Of a stretch of 20,262 nt of DNA, positions 1-6,987 are shown one piece after another. The notes under the pieces are model-generated. The model searched no databases. It was not told where the DNA came from and saw nothing but the letters and a program-made list of their open reading frames with translations. The DNA is taken from positions 1 to 20,262 of IMG/VR virus record IMGVR_UViG_3300001683_001128; one strand, given 5' to 3'. How positions within the stretch are numbered: position 1 is the stretch's first letter; every line of letters begins with the position of its first letter. The position numbers were made by a program, and so were the translations under genes. Source of the DNA: a virus.

Positions 1-630
1 TTACTCACTGATTACGCAATTATTACTTTGGGTGGTAAATTAAAAAGAAAGGAACGTGTATCAGGTAGGTTTGCGGATGTGATTAGTAACTTATACTTAT
101 GCTCTGCTGTGTTAAAACAATTTGAAAATCAAGGTTGTCCGAAAGATGATTTACCATTGATGCATTGGTCTTGTCAACATACCCTCTATGAAGCACAACA
201 AGCTTTAGTTGAGGTTATGAAAATATTACCCTTTAGTGGTGGTATTAGTAGATTAATCATTTTTCCATTTGGTAAACCATACTCTTCACCAACAGATAAA
301 TTAGTTCATCAAACAGCTTCCATTTTACTAAATGATACCGAAACAAGGGATCGTTTAACGCATGGAATTTATGTTAACGATAGAGAAGATGACGCAACAG
401 GTCGTATTGAATGTGCATTTAAAGCGGTACTTGCCGCTATACCAGTTGAGAAAAAAATCAGACAGGCACAAAAAAATGGTTTATTAGTTAATACTATTAG
501 AACTCAATTATTGGACAACGCCCTTGAGATAAACATCATTACACTTGAAGAACGTGGATTGCTAGATGAGGCAGAAAGAATGCGAAGTCTTGCAATCGAA
601 GTAGACGATTTTGAAACACTAAAAGTATAA
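1..630 (+). CDS. fadE: Acyl-CoA dehydrogenase FadE, C-terminal part (truncated by window edge)
   Basis: The frame is open from base 1 (reads LLTDYAIITLGGKLKRK), so the TTG at 28 is not the start; about 209 C-terminal residues are seen. The protein resembles the C-terminal DUF1974 region of the long FadE acyl-CoA dehydrogenases of Gammaproteobacteria: SGRFADVISNLYLCSAVLK, then LPLMHWSCQ, RDRLTHGIYV and the terminal EVDDF motif. FadE proteins are usually around 800 residues, so the FAD-binding catalytic core lies outside the window. The family performs the first oxidation of fatty acyl-CoA in beta-oxidation. GC is about 35% by hand count, clearly above most of the AT-rich phage genes downstream. 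It ends 61 bp before a phage spike gene on the same strand. The identification is strong; whether it belongs to the phage genome, a host flank or a misassembly is unresolved. Confidence 0.88.
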   Translation, partial: LLTDYAIITLGGKLKRKERVSGRFADVISNLYLCSAVLKQFENQGCPKDDLPLMHWSCQHTLYEAQQALVEVMKILPFSGGISRLIIFPFGKPYSSPTDKLVHQTASILLNDTETRDRLTHGIYVNDREDDATGRIECAFKAVLAAIPVEKKIRQAQKNGLLVNTIRTQLLDNALEINIITLEERGLLDEAERMRSLAIEVDDFETLKV

Positions 631-652
631 AAATAATTAAAGTATAAAAATA
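622..652. repeat. 14-bp direct repeat across the fadE end
   Basis: AAAGTATAAAAATA occurs at 622-635 and again at 639-652. The first copy overlaps the last fadE codons and the stop codon, the second lies in the spacer. A shorter related copy, AGTATAAATAG, follows at 652-662 and contains late promoter 1. The copies are AT-rich, so chance or slippage is possible. Confidence 0.6.
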
Positions 653-653
653 G

Positions 654-661
654 TATAAATA
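654..661 (+). promoter_or_regulatory. T4-type late promoter 1 (TATAAATA)
   Basis: An exact match to the T4 late-promoter -10 consensus TATAAATA lies 30 nt before the ATG of the spike gene. T4 late promoters need no -35 box and are read by the gp55/gp33/gp45-modified host polymerase. The spacing agrees with two further copies in this window. The start downstream of it has no clear Shine-Dalgarno sequence. Confidence 0.7.
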
Positions 662-691
662 GTTATATTAATAATAATATAGTTATTTGAT

Positions 692-1951
692 ATGGAAAAT
701 TATTTTGGAAAAAATGGGTTTATTTGGTTTATAGGCGTTGTCGAAGACCGAATGGATCCAGAAAAACTTGGTAGGGTTAGGGTTAGATGTATTGGGCATC
801 ATACCGAAGATAAAGCGGATATAGCAACAAAAGACCTATCATGGTCAACTGTTATGTCACCAACAACAACACCATCGATGGATGGTATGGGGTCTACACC
901 TCCATTTCTTGTAGAAGGGTCATGGGTTACTGGCTTTTTTATAGATCAATACAGACAAGAATCTATTATAGTTGGATCTTTGCCTGGATTCAATACCAAA
1001 AAAGATACTATTACAAGAGGGGATAAAGGATTTTCTGATCCAGCTAGTATATATCCTAAAAATGGTATGGATTATGACACTAATAAATTAGGAAGAGATG
1101 GAGGGTATAATAAAACCCATCCATCATATATAAACAGATATTCTAAAAGAATATGGTCTGGAAGTGACGACAATCCGGATAATATACAAATAGCCACAAA
1201 ACCTAATAACAAATCTGTTGATCCCAGTGGAACTGATGATATTAGAAAAATGTGGTCAGAACCAGAACCTAAATTAGGGCTATCAACTCGATATCCATTT
1301 AACCATATACAAGAATCTGAATCTGGCCATATTCATGAAATTGATGATACGCCAGGCGCAGAAACAATTTTAAATTATCATAGATCTGGAACATTTGAAG
1401 AAATTTTACCTGATGGTTCTAAAACTACTAAAATTGTTGGATCTGAATATGAAATAACTATATACGATAAAAACGTTTATATCAAGGGTAAATGTAATAT
1501 AACCATTGATGGTGATTGCAGACAATTGGTTAAAGGTGATTATGTATTAGAAGTTTTTGGTGATTATACTGAAAAAATTCATAAATCAAAGCACACAAAA
1601 ATTGGCGCTTCTGGTGAAGGAAATTATACATATGAAATAAATGGTAATCGTTCTGGTCATATTAGTGATACAGATAAATTAACTATAGATTCAAATTATT
1701 CTAGAATTTGTAAAGGCAATCATACAGATAAAGTAAATGGTACATATGATACTACAATTTTAGAAGATTATAATACAATGGTTGATGGAACATCTTTATT
1801 TTCATGTAAAGGTAATATTACAATAGCATCATATACAGAAAATGTTAATATATTCGCTGTTATGGATTTAAATTTAGATGCTGTTATGGATGTAAATATA
1901 AATGCAGATATGTATATGTACGCTACCGCTTTAGAAATTTATTTAAACTAA
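692..1951 (+). CDS. 5: Baseplate hub / tail spike protein, gp5-like, without lysozyme domain
   Basis: This 419-residue protein is the likely trimeric central spike under the tail tube. Residues about 10-100 form a gp5/VgrG-type OB fold (FIGVVEDRMDPEKLGRVRVR, later GSWVTGFFIDQ and ESIIVGSLPG). Residues 100-200 are a polar linker. From about 205 the protein enters the spike stem with YPFNHIQESESGHIHEIDDT and YHRSGTFEEI, then short beta repeats rich in G, D, N and K to the end, as expected for a triple-stranded beta-helix. T4 gp5 is 575 residues and carries a T4-lysozyme domain between the OB fold and the helix; here the linker is too short for one and I see no E...D...T catalytic arrangement. 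It is the first gene after late promoter 1. Seven bases separate it from the next gene. Confidence 0.85.
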   Translation: MENYFGKNGFIWFIGVVEDRMDPEKLGRVRVRCIGHHTEDKADIATKDLSWSTVMSPTTTPSMDGMGSTPPFLVEGSWVTGFFIDQYRQESIIVGSLPGFNTKKDTITRGDKGFSDPASIYPKNGMDYDTNKLGRDGGYNKTHPSYINRYSKRIWSGSDDNPDNIQIATKPNNKSVDPSGTDDIRKMWSEPEPKLGLSTRYPFNHIQESESGHIHEIDDTPGAETILNYHRSGTFEEILPDGSKTTKIVGSEYEITIYDKNVYIKGKCNITIDGDCRQLVKGDYVLEVFGDYTEKIHKSKHTKIGASGEGNYTYEINGNRSGHISDTDKLTIDSNYSRICKGNHTDKVNGTYDTTILEDYNTMVDGTSLFSCKGNITIASYTENVNIFAVMDLNLDAVMDVNINADMYMYATALEIYLN

Positions 1952-1958
1952 TATTAAT

Positions 1959-4900
1959 ATGTATAAAATAATTGCAAATGTTTCATATTCTAAAATAGGA
2001 AATCCGTATCATACTATTGATTATTTATTACCAGATAATACTGAAAATATAAAAGGTGATAACTTTGGTTTACATATACATTATCATGGTGGGACATGGG
2101 GAGAATCAGAAATTCCATTTTCTCAAGGTGGTGATAAAAATGAACAAATAGAAGTAACACTAGCTAAACATGCCGCATATATAGTTTCCAATCAAGACCC
2201 AGATGGTACAATAATAGCCCTAGTTAATTATAGACTTTCGGGAGAGGTATCATTAACAGATATGTATAATGATGTAATTACATCATTTAAGCACATATTA
2301 AATGATACAATTGATGGTGGTTTAAATGTTAATCAAACTAAAATATCAATATCTGGTGCTGGCTCGGGAGCTCATTTAGTTGCATGTATGGTTTCAAGGC
2401 CATTTGATCTTAAAAAGACATTCCTAAATTTAATAAATGATGTAATACTATATGGATTGCCAGGCAATCTTAATGATTATAAAGAAATATCTGTTAATCC
2501 ATATGGATTAATTTGGAATTGGACAAAAGTTTCTTCATCAGGTCTTGAATTTAGTCCAGAAGGCGCATGGTTTAATTCATGGGTAAAAAATTCCGAATTA
2601 ATTGATTATAATCCTAAAACTTTAATGGAAGGTTTTAGGGGTAATATAAATTTTACCCCAAGATTTAACCTTCATATGTTCCATGGTCGTAATGATATAA
2701 CATCAGATGTTAGAAGTGCTATAGAATTTTTAACAGCATATAAAAAAGTATCCGGTGCTGGATCTGGATATTCAGATGAATCAGAAATAGCAATACAAGA
2801 ATTATATATTGCTTATTTTGGTCGTCCCGCTGATCCATCAGGTTTTAAATATTGGTTAGATTCATTATCTAACGGAGTAACAATCACATCAATTGCAAAT
2901 GCATTTGCAGCTTCAGAAGAATGGCAGGTAATTAATGCATTAAATACAAATGATTTCTTGATATTAATATATCAACAATGTTTTGGAAGGGGATATAATG
3001 TCAAAACCCCCCCATCATCAGCATCAGAAACATCATTGCAAAAATTATACATTGCTTGGTTTGGTCGCCCAGCTGATCCAGAAGGTCTTATTTATTGGGG
3101 ATTACATTTAGACAGTGGATCTACAACTATAAACGATATAGCAACAAATTTTGGTGTTCATTCACCATCTATTCTTGCTTTAAATACAAATGATTTCTTA
3201 ATATTAATATATCAACAAGCATTTTCTAGAGTATATAATCCAGGCTTATCATCAAATAATCCAGTATCATCAGCATCAGAAACATTATTACAAGAATTAT
3301 ATATTGCTTGGTATGGTCGTCCAGCTGATCCAGAAGGTCTTTCCTTTTATGGAAATGCATTAGACAATGGATCTACAACTATAAACGATATAGCATTTGA
3401 GTTTGCAAACTCATCTGAAGGACAAATATTTATAAATCTCGGCACAAATGCATTCTTATCAGCGGTATATCTACAATCATTTTCAAGAGGGTATGATAAT
3501 GCAGTAGGTGCTGATGGTACATTCTGGTATGATGCAATTGAAAGTGGTGCTACCACCAAAGAATTGGCAATGGTGCAAATTCTTCAGGGTGCTGGAGGTT
3601 CTGATTATACAGCACTGAGTAATAAAGTTATAGTTGCAAAAACATATACTGAGGCAGTAACTAATGATAATAAAATTTATTCTGGAAATATTGCCGCATT
3701 AGAAGCATCATTTGTTATAGATAGAGTTACATCAGATTCTTCTACAGTGTCTCCAGGCAATACAGCGGCACAAACTGCGGTTGATAATTTACCATTTGGT
3801 AATATTGTTGATGGAGATAATATTACTACTGGAGCTGGTGTTGATGGTACATTTTGGTATGATGCAATTGAAAGTGGTGCTACCACCAAAGAATTAGCGA
3901 TGGTGCAAATTCTTAACGGAGCTCAAAATGCTGATTTTTCTGCAATGAGTAATAAAGTTATAGTTGCAAAAACATATACTGAGGCAGTAATTGATGACAA
4001 TAAAGACTTTTCTGGTGCATCAGCAATTTCTACATCTCAATCCATTCTAGCCGCTGTTACATCAGATTCTTCTACAGTGTCTATAGGTAACACAGCGGCA
4101 CAAACTGCGGTTGATGCCTTGAATTCTGCTCCACCACCAAATCCTAATTTAGGCCCTGATGGTTCATATTGGTTTGATCAAATTGAAAGTGGCGAAATGC
4201 CCAAAGGATTGGCCGCAGCAAATATTATTTGGGGAGCTCAACATTCAGATTCCATAGCAGTGCAGAATAAAGTCACTGTAGCTCGAAATTTTACTTCCGA
4301 AATAATTAAAACAAATAAAGACTTTTCTGGTGCATCAGCAATTTCTGCATCTAAAACCGTTCTGTCTGTTGTTACATCAGATTCAGCTACAGTGTCTATG
4401 GGTAATGACGGGTCAAAAATTGTAATCGATAATTTACCTCTAAGTGATGAGGAAGGTGTTCCTGTAATTCACGCTTCTATGAAAATTTATGAAAATTCTG
4501 GACATGCATTAGAAGGATTATATACAGATCCAACACAACAAACAGACACATTAATACCTCATCCATATACATTCCCTAGAGATGGTTCACTTAGTTATAC
4601 AGAAGAAAATCTTGGTTCTATTACATCATTATTATCTGATTTTAAAGCTGCATCCGCATCTGCCCCTAAATTTGATTATACTAACGATCCTATAATGAAT
4701 ATGAATATAGGTGGAATTCCTATATTAGATGATAATGGCGATGTAACATTATCAGAAGGAGCATTAAAGGGATGTGGAGTTAATATGGCAATAGATTTTC
4801 TTGATGAAAATTTAAATAAAGTTTTAGATAAAGGAAAAACTATTGACAAATTCACTTCAGCTTTAGCTTGGTGTTCAGAACTTCAATCATTAGGAGATGA

Positions 4901-5900
4901 TATTATTGGTAATATCAGGGGCGAATTAAATATACCATCTATATCAGATATAACAGATAGTCTTCCAGAATCAATAGGTTCAATAGCTGAAACTGCAGTT
5001 AAGGCTGGTGCAATATATGAATCTGTGCAGAATGGTGGACTTGATATATCAACTCTTAATAATGCAATGTCGGTTATGAATACAGATTATGGAGATGCAT
5101 TAGGTAGTATTGGATTAGACTCTAATAAAATTATGAGTATTGTAAGTGGTGGTGATTCAATTTCATCCATACTTAATGGTGGTAGTTTATGTGAAACTAT
5201 GCCAAATATATCAAAATTAGCTTCAGGAGAAGTTTTAGAAATTTTAGCTCCTGTGGAATTAGCAACTAAAGATATTAAACCTGAAATGGCCAAACCAGAA
5301 GATATTGATATAATAGCTTCTGATAATATTAAAAAAGAATTAGAAACAGAACTCAAACCAACCAATTCTTTAACTGCTAAAAATAAAGAAGTAACTAAGA
5401 GTTTTGTACAAAATACCAATGAATTAATTGGTATATCTTTAGGAGTAACAACAAAATTAAAATTAGAACTTCCTATATCAGATAATCCTAGAGATTTCCG
5501 TGAAAATCCCACACAAATGCATTATTCTATTACTAAACCTATAACAGATATAGCTAAAAATCTAGATTCAGGGATACCAAGATCCACGCCTGGATTAGTT
5601 GATACAGATGTTGGTGTTCAACAATTGAATTCATTTGTTAATAATAGATCTTCAGATGAAGATCCAAGAGGTGCATCAGGTAATATGATAGCTGATATGT
5701 CAAATATATTAACTTCTGGTATTAATTTCAGCAATGAAGAATTATCAAATTATACAGATCCTAGTTCTTTAATAAATATTATTAAATCTAAACTACCGAA
5801 TGAAGATTCTACTATATTACCAACAGGATTATTAAATTTTGATGATCCTAATCATGAAGGTGTTCAAAAGATTAAAGATATTCATGAAGAAATTAAATAA
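1959..5900 (+). CDS. Virion protein: alpha/beta-hydrolase split by DUF4214 repeats, plus unassigned C-terminal region
   Basis: This protein has 1313 residues in a mosaic layout. Residues 1-270 look like the N-terminal part of an esterase/BD-FAE-type alpha/beta-hydrolase: oxyanion motif HGGTW at 43-47, a nucleophile-elbow region GAGSGAH at 133-139, and acid strand HGRND with Asp246. Residues about 275-515 hold three DUF4214-type units (LYIAxFGRPADPxG). Residues 519-827 hold three longer units of the S-layer-associated DUF4214 type (DGTFWYDAIESG, NKVIVAKTYTEAV). The hydrolase then resumes with GVPVIHASMKIYENSGHALE, giving a candidate catalytic His849. Residues about 890-1313 match nothing I recognise and look like a virion component. 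No signal peptide is visible. Its place between gp5 and PAAR suggests a baseplate-associated enzyme or host-contact protein. Substrate and activity are unknown, and the consensus nucleophile position is Gly (135) with Ser at 136. Confidence 0.75.
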   Translation: MYKIIANVSYSKIGNPYHTIDYLLPDNTENIKGDNFGLHIHYHGGTWGESEIPFSQGGDKNEQIEVTLAKHAAYIVSNQDPDGTIIALVNYRLSGEVSLTDMYNDVITSFKHILNDTIDGGLNVNQTKISISGAGSGAHLVACMVSRPFDLKKTFLNLINDVILYGLPGNLNDYKEISVNPYGLIWNWTKVSSSGLEFSPEGAWFNSWVKNSELIDYNPKTLMEGFRGNINFTPRFNLHMFHGRNDITSDVRSAIEFLTAYKKVSGAGSGYSDESEIAIQELYIAYFGRPADPSGFKYWLDSLSNGVTITSIANAFAASEEWQVINALNTNDFLILIYQQCFGRGYNVKTPPSSASETSLQKLYIAWFGRPADPEGLIYWGLHLDSGSTTINDIATNFGVHSPSILALNTNDFLILIYQQAFSRVYNPGLSSNNPVSSASETLLQELYIAWYGRPADPEGLSFYGNALDNGSTTINDIAFEFANSSEGQIFINLGTNAFLSAVYLQSFSRGYDNAVGADGTFWYDAIESGATTKELAMVQILQGAGGSDYTALSNKVIVAKTYTEAVTNDNKIYSGNIAALEASFVIDRVTSDSSTVSPGNTAAQTAVDNLPFGNIVDGDNITTGAGVDGTFWYDAIESGATTKELAMVQILNGAQNADFSAMSNKVIVAKTYTEAVIDDNKDFSGASAISTSQSILAAVTSDSSTVSIGNTAAQTAVDALNSAPPPNPNLGPDGSYWFDQIESGEMPKGLAAANIIWGAQHSDSIAVQNKVTVARNFTSEIIKTNKDFSGASAISASKTVLSVVTSDSATVSMGNDGSKIVIDNLPLSDEEGVPVIHASMKIYENSGHALEGLYTDPTQQTDTLIPHPYTFPRDGSLSYTEENLGSITSLLSDFKAASASAPKFDYTNDPIMNMNIGGIPILDDNGDVTLSEGALKGCGVNMAIDFLDENLNKVLDKGKTIDKFTSALAWCSELQSLGDDIIGNIRGELNIPSISDITDSLPESIGSIAETAVKAGAIYESVQNGGLDISTLNNAMSVMNTDYGDALGSIGLDSNKIMSIVSGGDSISSILNGGSLCETMPNISKLASGEVLEILAPVELATKDIKPEMAKPEDIDIIASDNIKKELETELKPTNSLTAKNKEVTKSFVQNTNELIGISLGVTTKLKLELPISDNPRDFRENPTQMHYSITKPITDIAKNLDSGIPRSTPGLVDTDVGVQQLNSFVNNRSSDEDPRGASGNMIADMSNILTSGINFSNEELSNYTDPSSLINIIKSKLPNEDSTILPTGLLNFDDPNHEGVQKIKDIHEEIK
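2790..3510 (+). repeat. Three DUF4214-type repeat units in coding sequence
   Basis: Three units of roughly 240-250 bp begin near 2798, 3040 and 3292. Each encodes an LYIA.FGRPADP.G core, an ITSIA or TTINDIA helix and (first two) an NTNDFLILIYQQ segment. DNA identity is high in places: ACAAATGATTTCTT followed by ATATTAATATATCAACAA recurs 240 bp apart near 2945 and 3185, and CTACAACTATAAACGATATA recurs near 3120 and 3372. This points to duplication rather than ancient divergence. Confidence 0.8.
3513..4437 (+). repeat. Tandem coding repeats, S-layer-type DUF4214 units
   Basis: Unit 1 (3513-3842) and unit 2 (3843-4157) are 330 bp apart in phase; 3513-3584 and 3843-3914 differ at three of 72 positions, and 3618-3660 is identical to 3948-3990. 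Unit 3 (from 4158) is more diverged in its first half, but its later part (ACTTTTCTGGTGCATCAGCA near 4322) repeats unit 2 at 315 bp spacing. All are in frame. Local near-identity suggests recent duplication or gene conversion. Confidence 0.85.
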
Positions 5901-6135
5901 CAATAATAACACAAGATTAAATCGTTATATAACACAGAGAAGAGTAAATCATCTTCCTACGATACATAATGATTCTATAGAATCTATGTGGAAAAATGAT
6001 CCATACTTTAATAATGACATTATTAAGGAACAATCTGGATATACCGATCTGGAATACAGAACACATTTTTCTAGATCGGAATTGATAGAATTATTTGAAT
6101 TATACAATCAACTCCAGGCAGAATTGTCGGAATAG
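5884..6135 (+). CDS. Small protein of unknown function
   Basis: The protein has 83 residues and starts MKKLNNNNNTRLNRYITQRR. I choose the ATG at 5884, which overlaps the preceding stop by 17 bp, over the ATG at 5839, because the longer form would overlap 62 bp and start with non-conserved-looking residues. It is charged, has no membrane segment, and its C-terminal third (FSRSELIELFELYNQLQAEL) is predicted helical. I do not recognise the family. Its position between spike genes makes a small baseplate or chaperone role possible but unproven. Confidence 0.6.
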   Translation: MKKLNNNNNTRLNRYITQRRVNHLPTIHNDSIESMWKNDPYFNNDIIKEQSGYTDLEYRTHFSRSELIELFELYNQLQAELSE

Positions 6136-6142
6136 GATACTT

Positions 6143-6538
6143 ATGCATAAATATAAATTTAATCTTACAAAAGTAATAGATGGTGATACAATTGACGGAC
6201 AAATTGATTTAGGATTTAATATATTATATAAAGTTCGTATAAGATTATCTGGAATAGACACTCCAGAAACCAGAACTAGGAATTTAACAGAAAAAAAGTA
6301 TGGTATTGAAGCAAAGAATAAACTTTTAGAATTACTTACGGCCGATTCTGAAGATATTGTTGTTCAATCACACGGTCTTGGTAAATTTGGTAGAGTTTTA
6401 GGAACTCTTTATGTTGGAGATAAAAATATCAATGATATCATGATATCAGATGGTTATGCAATTGAATACCATGGTAATAAAAAAATAGAAACTTCCAAAT
6501 TATTAGAAATGCTTGATTTAGTACGTTCAAAGAAATAG
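6143..6538 (+). CDS. Staphylococcal nuclease-like (SNase) endonuclease
   Basis: The 131-residue protein is a minimal SNase/thermonuclease domain, a Ca2+-dependent family that cleaves DNA and RNA phosphodiester bonds. The catalytic and metal residues of the family can all be placed: Asp13 and Asp15 in VIDGDT, Arg34 and Asp39-Thr40-Pro41-Glu42 in RLSGIDTPET, and Arg84 in GKFGRVLG, matching Asp19/21, Arg35, Asp40, Thr41, Glu43 and Arg87 of the S. aureus enzyme. The ATG at 6143 is preferred over the upstream one at 6095, which would overlap the previous gene; GGAT lies a few bases upstream. No signal peptide is seen. The location inside a structural operon suggests either host-nucleic-acid degradation late in infection or packaging with the virion; the sequence does not decide. 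Confidence 0.85.
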   Translation: MHKYKFNLTKVIDGDTIDGQIDLGFNILYKVRIRLSGIDTPETRTRNLTEKKYGIEAKNKLLELLTADSEDIVVQSHGLGKFGRVLGTLYVGDKNINDIMISDGYAIEYHGNKKIETSKLLEMLDLVRSKK

Positions 6539-6545
6539 GTAAAAT

Positions 6546-6953
6546 ATGGCACATCCAGTAGCTCCATATAAAAAAACTCCAGCTGTAGCTAGAGGTGATC
6601 AAGTAGATATTGTAAATACTAATCATGGTTGTCAATCTACAACTACAACTGATGAATGTTCTGATGATGTATTTGTAAATGGTATTGGTATACATAGACA
6701 GGGCGATAATAATACAATTCACTTAGTAAGTTATGGTATTTGTGTTCCACATCAAACACCTATAACTATAGGATCAATAACTGTATTTGCAAATTCAATG
6801 GGTGTTGCTCGCGTGGGTGATTATTATACTGGTGGAGAAAATGTTTCTTGTAACGATACGGATGATGATAATAACCAAGACAATAATTCGAATAATTCGA
6901 ATGGATCGCATGATGTATTTGCAGGGCCAATAAACTCATGTTATTCATTATAA
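6546..6953 (+). CDS. PAAR-domain spike tip protein (gp5.4-like)
   Basis: The 135-residue protein has the PAAR layout: N-terminal TPAVARGDQVDI, DVFVNGIGIHRQGD at 41-54, HQTPITIGSITVFANSMGVA at 69-88, RVGD at 89-92 and a closing DVFAGP at 123-128. Several His and Cys residues (His27, Cys29, Cys38, His50, Cys66, His69) are candidates for the buried metal site. PAAR proteins cap the gp5/VgrG spike as the membrane-piercing point. A stretch at 103-121 is almost only Asn, Asp and Ser and interrupts the fold just before the final strand. The stop codon lies inside late promoter 2. AGGT near 6537 may serve as a weak ribosome-binding site. Confidence 0.85.
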   Translation: MAHPVAPYKKTPAVARGDQVDIVNTNHGCQSTTTTDECSDDVFVNGIGIHRQGDNNTIHLVSYGICVPHQTPITIGSITVFANSMGVARVGDYYTGGENVSCNDTDDDNNQDNNSNNSNGSHDVFAGPINSCYSL

Positions 6954-6956
6954 ATA
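6949..6956 (+). promoter_or_regulatory. T4-type late promoter 2 (TATAAATA)
   Basis: Exact late-promoter consensus, 31 nt before the gp25 start. Its central TAA (6951-6953) is also the stop codon of the PAAR gene, so the promoter is built into the end of the upstream reading frame. Confidence 0.7.
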
Positions 6957-6987
6957 ATAAGATACAATAAGAAATGGTAATATTCAT

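Noticed and set aside
28-630. Complete 200-residue gene starting at TTG 28
   Set aside because: The same frame is open to base 1 with residues that continue the FadE pattern, so the gene is cut by the window edge.
600-691. Rho-independent terminator after fadE
   Set aside because: No GC stem with a T run is present; the spacer is AT-rich repeat plus promoter only.
841-1026. Plus-strand 61-residue frame inside gp5
   Set aside because: It overlaps the well-supported gp5 frame, has no start signal and no recognisable product.
692-1951. Lysozyme domain in gp5
   Set aside because: The stretch between OB fold and stem is about 100 residues of polar linker with no T4-lysozyme motif.
3513-4437. 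Possible CRISPR-like array
   Set aside because: The repeats are about 315-330 bp, in frame and protein-coding, with no short repeat/spacer pattern.
5087-5512. Minus-strand frame of 141 residues
   Set aside because: It is antisense to the 1313-residue gene; all credible genes are on the plus strand and its translation is a low-complexity hydrophobic/serine shadow.
5839-5883. Longer start for the small gene at 5884
   Set aside because: It would overlap the upstream gene by 62 bp and gains only residues that look like a frame shadow of that gene.
6137-6160. TATAAATT near the SNase start as a fourth late promoter
   Set aside because: It lies inside the SNase coding region, deviates at the last base, and no gene starts at the right distance.
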